The notes beneath the pieces are model-generated. The model did no database searches, was not told the DNA's origin, and saw only the letters and a program-made list of their open reading frames with translations. This document shows positions 35,476 through 44,101 of a stretch of DNA of 64,000 bases, one piece after another. The stretch is from Hyphomonas johnsonii MHS-2 (GTDB taxonomy: Bacteria > Pseudomonadota > Alphaproteobacteria > Caulobacterales > Hyphomonadaceae): assembly GCF_000685275.1 (NCBI RefSeq), contig NZ_ARYK01000003.1:62001-126000 (forward strand), read 5' to 3'. The first letter of the stretch is position 1; each line of letters starts with the position of its first letter. Made by a program: the position numbers and the translations under genes.

Positions 35476-36870
35476 ATGGACCCTGATAACATTGATATCG
35501 AGGCCGTCGGGTCGCAAGTGACCACGTTCATGGGGCAGGCGCAGGTCTGGCTGGCGGCCTTCCTTGAACGGGCCCTGTCGATCGCGATGCTGTGGCAGGT
35601 GGGCATCATCATTGCTGCCGCAGCGATCGGCTGGCTGGCGTCGCGCGTGCCGCGGCGCATGCTGTTGCACGTGGCTGAAAAGTACGCCGCGGCGGTCATG
35701 TATTCGCGGTTCTGCCGGTCATTTGCCAAGGTTTCCTGGCCGTTGATCAGCGTCATCCTTATCTGGTGCGCAGCGTTTGGATTCAGCCTGGCCGGGTTGC
35801 CCTATGAGGGTTTGCGGATTGTCGGCAGCCTGATGAACGCCTGGATCGTCGTGCGGCTGATGACCCTGAACATGCGCGAGACCATCTGGTCGACGCTTTT
35901 TGCGGTGATCGCATGGACTGTGGCCGCGCTGTTCATCCTGCACCTGCTGCAGCCGACACTCGACCTGTTGCGCAGCACCCATGTCGCCGGAACGAAAATC
36001 AACGCCCTGACCCTGCTGGCCAATATCCTGATCGCCATCGCGGCGCTCTGGCTGGGTCGGGTGGCCGGGGATGCTGCGCAGATAAAGCTGCGGTCGACCC
36101 GCCAGCTCAACCCGTCCACGGCGGGGCTTCTCGGCCAGGTCACGAAGATCGTCGTCATCGGCTTTGCGGTCGTGGTTGCGCTCCAGTCGATTGGCGTGCC
36201 GCTTGGCGCGCTGGCGGTGTTTTCCGGTGCCCTTGGTGTCGGCATCGGCTTCGGCCTGCAGTCGATCTTTTCGAACTTCATCTCCGGCGTGATCATCCTG
36301 TTCGAGAAATCGGTGAAGGTCGGCGACTTCATCGAACTGCCCTCGGGCGTGACGGGGCTGGTCAACGAGATCAACATCCGGTCGACCCTGGTCACGACCA
36401 ACGACAATGTCGATATCCTGGTGCCCAACGAGGAGTTCATCAAGGCACAGGTCATCAACTGGACCCTGCGCGAGGCGCGCCGGCGCATCCGGGTGCCGTT
36501 CGGTGTCGCCTATGGCACCGACAAGGACCTGGTGCGGCAGGCAGGGCTGGAAGCGGCTGCCGAGGTCAACTGGACGCTCGAGAACATGGGTCCGCGCGCG
36601 CCGCAGGTCTGGCTGGTGGGGTTCGGGGACTCCAGCCTCGATTTCGAACTGGTCGTCTGGCTGAACGAAGAGGCGGTGAAGAAGCCGTCCAAGGTGAAGG
36701 CGGATTATAACTGGGCGCTGCATACGGCCCTGGAGCGTCACAATATCGAAATCCCGTTCCCGCAGCGCGACTTGAACCTGAAACCGCCAGGGCCGATCCG
36801 CGTCCGGATCGAGCCGCAGGATGCGCCGGCGCAGGCGGATCCCGAGACAGAAAAAGCCCCCGAAGAATAA
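35476..36870 (+). CDS. Mechanosensitive channel, MscS family
   Basis: 464 residues. Several membrane helices precede the MscS core; the pore-lining helix has the pattern ALAVFSGALGVGIGFGLQSIFSNFISGVIILFEKSVKVGDFIEL, with Ala/Gly packing as in MscS TM3, followed by the beta domain (GLVNEINIRSTLVTTNDNVDILVPNEEFIKAQVINWT). Larger than E. coli MscS and with extra N-terminal helices, as in many alphaproteobacterial members. It opens under osmotic downshock. A terminator overlaps the stop codon. Confidence 0.92.
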   Translation: MDPDNIDIEAVGSQVTTFMGQAQVWLAAFLERALSIAMLWQVGIIIAAAAIGWLASRVPRRMLLHVAEKYAAAVMYSRFCRSFAKVSWPLISVILIWCAAFGFSLAGLPYEGLRIVGSLMNAWIVVRLMTLNMRETIWSTLFAVIAWTVAALFILHLLQPTLDLLRSTHVAGTKINALTLLANILIAIAALWLGRVAGDAAQIKLRSTRQLNPSTAGLLGQVTKIVVIGFAVVVALQSIGVPLGALAVFSGALGVGIGFGLQSIFSNFISGVIILFEKSVKVGDFIELPSGVTGLVNEINIRSTLVTTNDNVDILVPNEEFIKAQVINWTLREARRRIRVPFGVAYGTDKDLVRQAGLEAAAEVNWTLENMGPRAPQVWLVGFGDSSLDFELVVWLNEEAVKKPSKVKADYNWALHTALERHNIEIPFPQRDLNLKPPGPIRVRIEPQDAPAQADPETEKAPEE

Positions 36871-36883
36871 CTCCGGGGGCTTT
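36853..36883. terminator. Bidirectional terminator between mscS and gcrA
   Basis: AAAGCCCCCG and CGGGGGCTTT form a 10-base stem that includes the mscS stop codon in its loop. A-rich and T-rich flanks on both sides let it serve convergent genes. Confidence 0.8.
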
Positions 36884-36913
36884 CCTGTGGGTCGCTGGGG
36901 TTACCGGCTGGAA

Positions 36914-37441
36914 TCAGCCAGCGATGCGACGCACATAATCGTATTGGCTTTTCTTCTGGTCCCGCTTGCGGGCCGGCTGGAACGCCACCTTGGCATGCTC
37001 GGCGCAATAGGGCCCACAGTCAGACTTGCGGCCGCAGAACGCGAATTTCGGGTCCGCCGGATCGCCGATCGGCCATTTGCACATGGAATCCCGCAGCGTG
37101 AGGATGGTCGCGGCGCCGCCATCGGCGAGTTTCAGCGGTGGCAGTGGCGCGATCATCGCAGGACGCTCGACCGGGCGCGCATGCTCTGTCGGAGCCGGCG
37201 CAGCGGCGGCGGGCGTTGTCACGGTACCGTCCGGCATCAGGCGCGGCTTCGGCCGGGCCAGGCGTGGCGGGCGCTTGACGGGGCGCGACGGGGTCGCACG
37301 GCCGGACAGGCCGAGGCGGTGGACTTTGCCGATCACGGCATTGCGGGTGACGCCGCCCAGCTGCTTAGCGATCTGGGAGGCCGAATGGCCCTCCGCCCAG
37401 AGTTTCTTGAGTACATTTACCCGTTCATCGGTCCATGACAT
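36914..37441 (-). CDS. gcrA: GcrA cell-cycle regulator
   Basis: 175 residues. The N-terminal GcrA DNA-binding region MSWTDERVNVLKKLWAEGHSASQIAKQLGGVTRNAVIGKVHRLGLSGR and the C-terminal CKWPIGDPADPKFAFCGRKSDCGPYCAEHAKVAF are typical. GcrA binds sigma-70 and methylated GANTC sites and drives cell-cycle transcription in Caulobacter; four conserved cysteines are visible. A Pro/Ala linker joins the parts. It is a strong lineage marker for the alphaproteobacteria. It converges on mscS. Confidence 0.97.
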   Translation of the reverse strand: MSWTDERVNVLKKLWAEGHSASQIAKQLGGVTRNAVIGKVHRLGLSGRATPSRPVKRPPRLARPKPRLMPDGTVTTPAAAAPAPTEHARPVERPAMIAPLPPLKLADGGAATILTLRDSMCKWPIGDPADPKFAFCGRKSDCGPYCAEHAKVAFQPARKRDQKKSQYDYVRRIAG

Positions 37442-37719
37442 GGATTGAGGTCTCCCAGCTCTAGGTTTACGGTCCCGCTACAAGGTTCCGTCAGCCCCTA
37501 TATGTTGTAGTGACTAGTACAAGCCACCGTTCTCAGCACCTAGATATCGTATCAGGACCGAAATGAAACACAACATGCAGGCGTAGCTTTCCACAGGCTT
37601 TCTACATCTAGTGTCCCTCCTGTCACTCAATCAGGCAATCTGGCCATAATTTTGTCATTCGCGGAAAAACTTGTGGCCTGCCCCTCGCTCATCGCGGGCA
37701 AGCGTCCTAGATACGTCCG

Positions 37720-38595
37720 ATGATTGACTCCACCAGCGATGCCCCGCCCGCCAGTCCGGCCCTGTCCGACACCCAGGTTCCACAAAGCGGCCAGCGGACG
37801 ATCCGGCAGTATGGCGCCGTCAACGGTCTCGGCCTGTGGACGCTCTACAAGCGCGAAGTCGGGCGCTTCATGAAAGTGTGGCTGCAGACCGTGCTGGCCC
37901 CGGTGGTGACGACGCTGTTGTTCATGACGGTTTTCAAGCTGGCTTTCGGGGACCGGGGTGAGCTGAAGGGCGATTTCGCGGGCCTGAGCTATAATAACTT
38001 CCTGGCGCCGGGCCTGGTGGTGATGGCAATCCTGCAGAACGCCTTCCAGAACACGAGTTCCAGCCTGGTGCAGGCCAAGTTCAACGCCACCCATGTCGAC
38101 TTCCTGATGCCGCCGCTGTCGCCGATGGAACTGACGGCCGGCTTCCTGGGTGGCGCCATCACGCGCGGTGTGCTCGTGGCGGTGATTTCCGCGATCGGCA
38201 TCCAGCTCAGCGGCCTGGCCGACATGACGGTCGTGCATGTCTGGCCGATCATCTGGTTCAGCCTGACGGCGGCGATCATCCTTGGCGCACTTGGCGCCAT
38301 GGGCGGCATATGGGCCGACAAGTTCGACCACCTGTCCGCCGTGACCAATTTCGTGATCGTGCCGCTGACCTTCCTGTCGGGCACGTTCTACGACATCAAG
38401 GTGATGAAGGAGCCGTTCCTGACGCTGGCCCACATGGATCCGTTCTTCTACATGATCGACGGTTTCCGCTATGGGTTCATCGGCGTTGCGAACTCGTCGA
38501 TCGTCACCGGCATGTGGGTGACCGGCGTGCTGTCAGTGGTCTCGACGGCGGCTGTCTGGTGGATGTTCAAGGCCGGCTACAAGCTGAAAGCCTGA
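37720..38595 (+). CDS. ABC-2 type transporter permease
   Basis: 291 residues with six membrane helices in the ABC-2 arrangement: TLYKREVGRFMKVWLQTVLAPVVTTLLFMTVFKLAFG, then the loop GDRGELKGDFAGLSYNNFLAPGLVVMAILQNAFQNTSSSL (a cytosolic half-helix), four more helices, and a short C-terminal tail. It resembles YadH/NodJ-type exporters of polysaccharides or lipids. The ATPase partner is not adjacent in this window, so it may be encoded elsewhere. Start at ATG 37720; no strong ribosome site. Confidence 0.88.
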   Translation: MIDSTSDAPPASPALSDTQVPQSGQRTIRQYGAVNGLGLWTLYKREVGRFMKVWLQTVLAPVVTTLLFMTVFKLAFGDRGELKGDFAGLSYNNFLAPGLVVMAILQNAFQNTSSSLVQAKFNATHVDFLMPPLSPMELTAGFLGGAITRGVLVAVISAIGIQLSGLADMTVVHVWPIIWFSLTAAIILGALGAMGGIWADKFDHLSAVTNFVIVPLTFLSGTFYDIKVMKEPFLTLAHMDPFFYMIDGFRYGFIGVANSSIVTGMWVTGVLSVVSTAAVWWMFKAGYKLKA

Positions 38596-38674
38596 TTCCC
38601 GCATTACGTGATTTGCGTTGACCCGTCTGTCCACGGCCCGCTTAATGCCCCCCGAACGACACGCGGAGGATACT

Positions 38675-39271
38675 ATGCGCATTGCAAAACTCGCCGCCGG
38701 CACGCTGCTGGCCCTGGCGCTGGCCGGGTGCCAGAGCCTGATTCCACAGGAAATGAGCGTCGCCGACTATTGCGCCAATCCCGACAAGGCGGGCGAGAAT
38801 GTCTGCCGCCTGAAAGTCGAGATCGATGGCCAGTCAACGGCGATTGCCGAGACGGACATGCGCCTGTCAGAGGCGCGCAACGTGGCTGAAAGTGCCTCCA
38901 GCGCCGCCGCCGCCGCACAGGCCACGGCTGACGAGGCCAAGGCAGCTGCCGAAGCGGCCCTCGCCAAGACGGACGAGATGGTCTGCGAGACACGCACCAT
39001 CCAGAAGACCGATACCGGCACCTGCCGGCCAGGCTATGTCCTGACCAGCTGCAACCAGACGCGCTACACGACCCGCGCCGGGGGCCTGTCGTTCCTGCGC
39101 GAGATCAATGACGAGAAGTGCCGCTTCAACGAACGCGTCCTCGAGATGCAGGTGCGCTGCTGCAGCACGGCCTCGGCTGCGCCACAACCACAAGACACCA
39201 CGATCAACGAGAACATGCCGGAGCCTGAACCAGAGGTGCAACCGGAACCAGATGCACCGCTGAGCTTCTAA
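38675..39271 (+). CDS. Lipoprotein with coiled-coil and Cys-rich domain
   Basis: 198 residues from ATG 38675 behind GGAGGA. Lipobox LAGC after a signal peptide MRIAKLAAGTLLALALAGC. The mature part is an Ala-rich coiled coil (ETDMRLSEARNVAESASSAAAAAQATADEAKAAAEAALAKTDEM), then a Cys-rich segment (CETRTIQKTDTGTCRPGYVLTSCNQTRYTTRAGG, then KCRFNERVLEMQVRCC). The tail is acidic-Pro (PEPEPEVQPEPDAP). The coiled coil with Cys-domain could bind the peptidoglycan or oligomerise. Function not known. A terminator follows. Confidence 0.72.
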   Translation: MRIAKLAAGTLLALALAGCQSLIPQEMSVADYCANPDKAGENVCRLKVEIDGQSTAIAETDMRLSEARNVAESASSAAAAAQATADEAKAAAEAALAKTDEMVCETRTIQKTDTGTCRPGYVLTSCNQTRYTTRAGGLSFLREINDEKCRFNERVLEMQVRCCSTASAAPQPQDTTINENMPEPEPEVQPEPDAPLSF

Positions 39272-39307
39272 CCAGGCTGAGCGGCCGCCCCGGGGGGCTG
39301 GGGAGGG

Positions 39308-39340
39308 AAGCCGCCTGCACTCGCGCGCAGGCGGCTTTTT
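39308..39340 (+). terminator. Rho-independent terminator after the lipoprotein gene
   Basis: AAGCCGCCTGC and GCAGGCGGCTT make an 11-base perfect stem, followed by TTT. Confidence 0.8.
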
Positions 39341-39503
39341 GCTGCCTGCAATGCACGGTCGGGGAAGGGGCGCGCCTGCCACATTCCGGCCACGAGTCTT
39401 AGCATTCAGACAGGTTGGGAACGCCGGGGCGGGTGAGCGCCTTGATCCGTCACTGCCAGCGGGCGACGTCCGGATGGCAGGGAAGCCAAACGGAGTAGAC
39501 CCA

Positions 39504-39839
39504 ATGAAGAAGACAATCGCCTATACTGCCCTTGCCATGCTGTTGGCCGCCCCGGTTGCCCTTGCCGGCAACGACACGGCGCTCGCAGACGTGGATACCG
39601 ACATGAACGGCTATCTCAGCCTCGAAGAGGTCCAGGCCGCCGATGACACGGTGACTGCCGAGACGTTTGCCGAGTACGACGTCAATGGCGACGCCCAGCT
39701 GTCTGATGTGGAATTCGAGTCCTGGAAGGCCGTGAAGAAGGCCGAAGAAGCCGGTGATGCACTGGAAGACGCTGCCGACGATGCAGCCGATGCCATGGAC
39801 GACGCGGCGGACCACACGATGGATCACACGCCAGAATGA
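39504..39839 (+). CDS. Exported EF-hand-like calcium-binding protein
   Basis: 111 residues from ATG 39504 with GGAG upstream. Signal peptide MKKTIAYTALAMLLAAPVALA. Two EF-hand-like loops follow: DVDTDMNGYLSLEEV and EYDVNGDAQLSDVEF, each with Asp/Asn at positions 1, 3, 5 and Glu near 12, the classical calcium-binding spacing. The C terminus is an acidic amphipathic repeat (DALEDAADDAADAMDDAADHTMDHTPE). A calcium-buffering or signalling role in the periplasm is likely. Confidence 0.8.
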   Translation: MKKTIAYTALAMLLAAPVALAGNDTALADVDTDMNGYLSLEEVQAADDTVTAETFAEYDVNGDAQLSDVEFESWKAVKKAEEAGDALEDAADDAADAMDDAADHTMDHTPE

Positions 39840-39882
39840 TCTACTTGTCGAAGCGGCGCCCCCTCCGCTTCAACAAGGTGAG

Positions 39883-39912
39883 AGGCCCCGGTGAAAGCCG
39901 GGGCCTTTTTTT
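39883..39912 (+). terminator. Rho-independent terminator after the EF-hand gene
   Basis: AGGCCCCGG-TGAAAG-CCGGGGCCT followed by seven T, about 45 bases past the stop. Confidence 0.85.
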
Positions 39913-39917
39913 GACGG

Positions 39918-40664
39918 TCAGGCGGCCAGCTCGGACCGGTTGCGGCCGTGACTCTTGGCTTCGTAGAGGGCGGCGTCAGCGCGCTTGAGCAGGGTGGAGA
40001 GCGTGTCGCCGGTGCGGGTGATCGACAGGCCCAGGCTGATCGTCACGCTGATGGTCTCGCCATGGTAGTAAAACCGCGTGGCTTCGACGCCCCGGCGCAA
40101 CGCTTCGGCCAGGTGGCCGACATCCGCCGCATCATCGTATTCCCACAGAATGGCAAATTCCTCGCCGCCGAGCCGTGCCACCAGTGCGCCTTCGGGCGCG
40201 ATCCTGGTCAGCGTATTGGCGACATGGCACAGGGTTTCATCTCCGGCCTCGTGACCGTGCGTGTCGTTGACCTGCTTGAACCAGTCGATGTCGGCCACCA
40301 TGAGTGCGGTGCGACGGCCTTCGTGCACGGCATCGGACACATTGAGAGCGGCCTCGCGGTGAAAACAGCGCCGGTTGGCGAGACCGGTCAGGTCGTCGGA
40401 ATTGGCGAGATGGTGGACCTGCTGGTGCAGCCGATGCAGGCGTTGGTTCTGGAAGCCGGCATAGGTCATGGCAAAAGGACAGACCGTTGCCGGCAGAAGT
40501 GCACTCAGCCAGAGGACGACCAGGCGGTCGCTCGGCGTGAAGCCTTTCGTGGCCAGGTACACGGACACGACCGACAACAATATCGAGCAGATAGAGACAG
40601 TCGCCATGTTGCGAGCCTGGCCGAACCAGAATTTTCGTGTGCTGATATTCCGGCTCATCGACAT
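39918..40664 (-). CDS. Membrane diguanylate cyclase, tandem paralogue A
   Basis: 248 residues from ATG 40664 with AGGAAA upstream. Two membrane helices (ATVSICSILLSVVSVYLA and LVVLWLSALLPATVCPFAMTYAGF), then GGDEF domain: DLTGLANRRCF, ADIDWFKQVNDTHGHEAGDETL, ARLGGEEFAI, SVTISLG and DAALYEAKSHGRNR. The active GGEEF is intact; the RxxD feedback site five residues before GGEEF is absent (residues PEGALVA). The gene downstream of paralogue B in the same orientation has the same plan. Both ends share the GRN-x-LAA ending. Probably produced by duplication. Confidence 0.9.
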   Translation of the reverse strand: MSMSRNISTRKFWFGQARNMATVSICSILLSVVSVYLATKGFTPSDRLVVLWLSALLPATVCPFAMTYAGFQNQRLHRLHQQVHHLANSDDLTGLANRRCFHREAALNVSDAVHEGRRTALMVADIDWFKQVNDTHGHEAGDETLCHVANTLTRIAPEGALVARLGGEEFAILWEYDDAADVGHLAEALRRGVEATRFYYHGETISVTISLGLSITRTGDTLSTLLKRADAALYEAKSHGRNRSELAA

Positions 40665-40778
40665 GCTATTTCCTAACGTATACCGAAGCAGATACAGGCA
40701 TTCCCTTGCCGCTTCGTGCGGCAGATCGATCAAATTTCCGGGAATATTGTGCGGCGGTCGGGGCAGCGGCCGGCGGGC

Positions 40779-41507
40779 CTATGCTGCCAGTGCGGCCTGG
40801 TTGCGGCCGAGATGCTTGGCGTCATAAAGGGCCCTGTCGGCGCGTGTCAGGAGCGATGATACTGTATCATCGGGCTGGAACAGCGTCAGGCCGAGGCTGA
40901 TCGTGACGCGGATCGCCTCGCCACGATAGAGCAGGCGCGTGGATTCGATTGCCCGGCGAAGCGCTTCGGCGACGTGGCTGAGCTGGTCGAGGTCGGCAAC
41001 GTCGCAGACGATGGTGAATTCCTCGCCGCCAAGGCGCGCCACGACGGCCCCTGCGGGCACGGCGTGCTCCAGCGTCCGGGCGATATGGCAGAGCACTTCG
41101 TCGCCCGCTTCATGCCCGAACGTATCATTGACGCGCTTGAACCAGTCGATGTCGGCGAGGATCAGGCCGGTTGGCGCACGGTCGGTGTCGGCGAGACGCG
41201 CTGTGACGAGCTGGGTCAGGAAGCGGCGGTTGGCAAGGCTGGTCAGGTCGTCACGGTTGGCGAGGTGCTGGACCTTGAGGTGGAGGTGCAGGTTTCGCAG
41301 GTTCTGCCGGATCACATAGAAAAGTGCCAGCGGAGCAACGACCGCCGGGATCAGGAAGGACATCATCAGCGAATGGCGGACCTCGGCGGAGGTAGTATCC
41401 GAATTTGACAGCCAGTCGAGGCCCATGGAGACGATGATCGCGACACTGGTCACGGTCACGGCCATGCTGGTCTGCTGGCGCCAGAAAGTGCGTGTGAGGT
41501 CGTCCAT
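40779..41507 (-). CDS. Membrane diguanylate cyclase, tandem paralogue B
   Basis: 242 residues if the ATG at 41507 (MDDLTRTFWRQQ) is used, which aligns with paralogue A; an ATG at 41615 would add 36 residues with poor natural character. Two membrane helices, then the GGDEF domain with DDLTSLANRRFL, ADIDWFKRVNDTFGHEAGDEVL, ARLGGEEFTI and RVTISLG. The product-inhibition RxxD site is not present. It lies 114 bases upstream of paralogue A, same orientation. Both could act on the same cyclic-di-GMP pool, sensed by the PilZ proteins in this window. Confidence 0.88.
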   Translation of the reverse strand: MDDLTRTFWRQQTSMAVTVTSVAIIVSMGLDWLSNSDTTSAEVRHSLMMSFLIPAVVAPLALFYVIRQNLRNLHLHLKVQHLANRDDLTSLANRRFLTQLVTARLADTDRAPTGLILADIDWFKRVNDTFGHEAGDEVLCHIARTLEHAVPAGAVVARLGGEEFTIVCDVADLDQLSHVAEALRRAIESTRLLYRGEAIRVTISLGLTLFQPDDTVSSLLTRADRALYDAKHLGRNQAALAA

Positions 41508-41750
41508 GCAGAAGGGCTTCGTGTTTTTTGTTGTGGGCAGGGTATAATATTGCACACAGGCTTCCAAAACCTGCTCCGGAAGGGTGAAATTTGACCCATT
41601 CCAGCGGTACGGCATGGCTGGCGAAGATGTGAAGCTGCCCGGCGCTGGGCTTTTGGCCGCGAATGCGTATAGCTGGCGGCTGGAAATATGGGAGGCTGAG
41701 CCCTGGATATCCTGACTGTCGCGCCGCCGGTTCTGGCGATCATCGTCGCC

Positions 41751-43061
41751 ATGCTGACGCGCAATGTATATGCGGCGCTGGGCCTTGCGCTGCTGGCCTC
41801 CGAAACGCTGATTGCGGGTTTCAATCCGGCCATGGGCGCACTGGGCGGCATCGACCGCGCCGTGGGCGTGTTCGACAGCACCGGCAATGCGCAGGTGCTG
41901 TTATTCTGCCTGTTGATCGGCGCCCTGATCGCATGGATGCGCGACAGTGGCGGCGTGGAAGCGCTGGTCAGCGGCCTGATGAAGCGTGGCCTGGTCTCGA
42001 CGCCGCGGCGGGCCGCGCTGGCCCCGGCACTGGCCGGCACGGCAATCTTCGTCGAGACGAATGTCAGCCTGCTGAGCAGCGGTGTGCTGGGCCAGCGCCT
42101 GTTCGATGCGCACGGCCTGTCGCGTGAAAGGCTGGCCTATATCATTGACTCAACCTCGGCGCCGATATCCGCGTTGATCCTGCTGAACGGCTGGGGCGCC
42201 TATGCGCTCGGCCTGGTGGAACCCTATGGCTTTGACAGCCCGATCGGCGTTGTCGCCGGCACCATCCCGTGGAATTTCTACGCCCTGCTGACCCTGGCGG
42301 GCGTCTACCTGACAGTGTTCACGGGGCGCGTGTTCGGGCCGATGAAGACGGCGGCCAGCAAGGTCGCCCAGGTCGAGGATGATGAACTCGTCGCGCCGAC
42401 GCGGGCGATCTACATGTGGCTGCCGCTGATCGTGATGATCGGCGCGGCGCTCGGCTTCATGGCGTGGACCGGCGGGGGCAATATCCTGGCGGGCAGCGGC
42501 AGCCAGTCGATCCTGTGGGCGGTATGCCTGGCGCTGGTCGTGGCGGGCCTGTTGCTGGTAGCCGGCAAGGCGTTCCCGAAAGGCGGCCTGCAGGCGCGCG
42601 GCTTTGCCGGGATTTCGGAAATGGTGCCGGTGGTGGCGATCCTGTTCCTGTCGATCGCGCTTGGTGACAGCCTGCGCGTGCTGGGGACGGGGGCGTTCCT
42701 GTCCAGTGTGGCGGCGCAGTTCGTGTCACCGATCGTGGTGCCGGCCGTGCTGTTCGCGGTGGCCGGCGTGACCGCGTTCATGACCGGTACCAGCTGGGGC
42801 ACCTATGGCATCATGATCCCGATCGCGATGCCGCTGGCCATGGCGCTGGGCATTCCGCCCTCGCTGGCGCTGGCGGCGGTGCTGGGCGGCGGCGTGTTCG
42901 GCGACCATTGCTCGCCGATCTCCGACACGACGATCATCGCCTCGCTGGCGGCCGGCTGTGACCATATCGATCACGTGCGCACGCAGATGCCCTACGCGCT
43001 GGTGGCGGGCGGGTTCGCAGTGGTGATGTACCTGATCGCGGGGCTTGTGGTCAGCCTTTAG
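41751..43061 (+). CDS. NhaC-type Na+/H+ antiporter family protein
   Basis: 436 residues from ATG 41751, about twelve membrane helices. Family stretches are visible: NAQVLLFCLLIGALIAWM, GTAIFVETNVSLLSSGVLGQRLFD, a GTSWGTYGIMIPIAMPL loop with conserved Thr/Ser, and GGGVFGDHCSPISDTTIIASLAAGCDHIDHVRTQMPYAL. NhaC/NhaD-type proteins exchange Na+ for protons or take up organic substrates. The start is uncertain: the ATG has no ribosome site, and the frame is open upstream to a CTG at 41703 that follows GGGAGG at good spacing and adds a typical N terminus (LDILTVAPPVLAIIVA). Confidence 0.88.
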   Translation: MLTRNVYAALGLALLASETLIAGFNPAMGALGGIDRAVGVFDSTGNAQVLLFCLLIGALIAWMRDSGGVEALVSGLMKRGLVSTPRRAALAPALAGTAIFVETNVSLLSSGVLGQRLFDAHGLSRERLAYIIDSTSAPISALILLNGWGAYALGLVEPYGFDSPIGVVAGTIPWNFYALLTLAGVYLTVFTGRVFGPMKTAASKVAQVEDDELVAPTRAIYMWLPLIVMIGAALGFMAWTGGGNILAGSGSQSILWAVCLALVVAGLLLVAGKAFPKGGLQARGFAGISEMVPVVAILFLSIALGDSLRVLGTGAFLSSVAAQFVSPIVVPAVLFAVAGVTAFMTGTSWGTYGIMIPIAMPLAMALGIPPSLALAAVLGGGVFGDHCSPISDTTIIASLAAGCDHIDHVRTQMPYALVAGGFAVVMYLIAGLVVSL

Positions 43062-43488
43062 GGCGCAGCACGAGCTGTGAGCAGCGGAAGAGGGCCATGC
43101 GCTTGCCGGTTTCCATATGGGTGACTTCGCAGTCCCAGACCTGGGTCGTGCCGCCCACGTGGACGGGCGTGGCGCGGGCCTGGACGCGGCCTTCGAGGGC
43201 GGTGGCGAAGAAGTTCGATTTCAGCTCGATCGTGGTGAACCCGGTCGCACCGGCGGGCACGTTGGCCAGGGTGCCATAGCCGCAGAGCGTGTCGGCGAGG
43301 GTGACGAGGGCACCGGCATGGAGGTAGCCATTGGGCGCGTGGTGCGTGGCGACAATCTCGAAATGGCCCTCGACGAGGTGGCGTTCCAGCGTGGTCACGA
43401 TGATGCCGAGATGGCCGGGCAGGTGGCCTTTGCCACGAGCGATGAAGGCGGCGGGGTCAAGCTGGTCTTCGGGAAGGAGGTAGGTCAT
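43051..43488 (-). CDS. PaaI-type thioesterase (hotdog fold)
   Basis: 145 residues with the HotDog pattern: PNGYLHAGALVTLADTLCGYG (the catalytic-region His/Gly and Asp), followed by TTIELKSNFFATALEGRVQARATPVHVGGTTQVWDCEVT. PaaI-like enzymes hydrolyse acyl- or phenylacetyl-CoA. Lies convergent with the antiporter gene, overlapping its last 11 bases. Its substrate is unknown; no paa genes are nearby, though the indolepyruvate oxidoreductase earlier in the window produces aryl-CoA. Confidence 0.85.
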   Translation of the reverse strand: MTYLLPEDQLDPAAFIARGKGHLPGHLGIIVTTLERHLVEGHFEIVATHHAPNGYLHAGALVTLADTLCGYGTLANVPAGATGFTTIELKSNFFATALEGRVQARATPVHVGGTTQVWDCEVTHMETGKRMALFRCSQLVLRPKG

Positions 43489-43600
43489 GGACGGGCCCCA
43501 ACTAGCATTCTTAAAAGGAACTTAGTCCATGCGGGCGGGGCTGCAAGCCGTGACGTCGGGAGAGGGGAGGCCGGGGCAGGCTCGGCCTGTTCCAGGCAGC

Positions 43601-43632
43601 AAAAAGGCGCGGTCCCGAGGGCACGCGCCTTT
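43601..43632 (-). terminator. Rho-independent terminator on the minus strand
   Basis: Reading the minus strand, AAAGGCGCG pairs with CGCGCCTTT, followed by further T. It ends a transcript running leftward from the 44.1 kb region, which contains no convincing gene. Confidence 0.65.
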
Positions 43633-44090
43633 CCTGCGTCATCGAATCAGACTACCGAGACTATGTGCTAGCACTCGTCGTCGGTCATCGGCTGACACGG
43701 GGCTCGGTCGGTTCCGTTTGAGCGGTTCCTTCGTCACCCTGGCTCCGGCAGGTCGCTCCGAAGAGCGCCCAGATCCTTCACCTCGGCCAGTCATCACCCA
43801 GGGGTGAACTTCTGGCCTAACCGCCGGACATCCCGAGGGATTTTCCTTTGGTTACCGCGTTTCGGATCGCGCCCCGGTCGCGGCATAGGGCTCCAAATCC
43901 AGGGGTCTAGCTCCCCCAAAGATGGACATCGCCTGGCTTTATCCCGTCGCCTTACCCTTGCCCTTCACGTCCGCCGCTCTCACGGCCTGGCTATTGGCCC
44001 GGGGTCTCCGGGTGCGATGTGCTGGGCCATCGTTCTGTCGCGGATTGTGCTCCCGCGCCGAGGTCGTTGGCTTACCGAAACGATCTCAAA
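43601..44090 (-). ncRNA. Candidate structured non-coding RNA (unidentified)
   Basis: About 480 bases with no natural-looking ORF on either strand. The minus strand shows closely packed hairpins: GGCCAG...CTGGCC with inner CACC/GGTG (43785-43817), CGCTC-TTCG-GAGCG with a UUCG tetraloop (43754-43767), GGGG...CCCC near 43905-43920, CCCGG...CCGGG near 44000, and a terminator at 43601. Rare codons (CGA, AGA, GGA, CTA) fill the short minus-strand ORFs. Landmarks of RNase P RNA, tmRNA tag, 6S and SRP RNA were looked for and not found. The boundaries are rough. A regulatory RNA is inferred, not shown. Confidence 0.35.
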
Positions 44091-44101
44091 AAAAGTCGCC
44101 T

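Noticed and set aside
43640-43795. Short minus-strand ORF (MTGRGEGSGRSSERPAG...) ending just before the terminator
   Set aside because: Uses codons (CGA, GGA, TCT, CTA, AGT) rare in neighbouring genes and has no ribosome site; the region looks more like structured RNA. Kept only as an alternative to the RNA reading.
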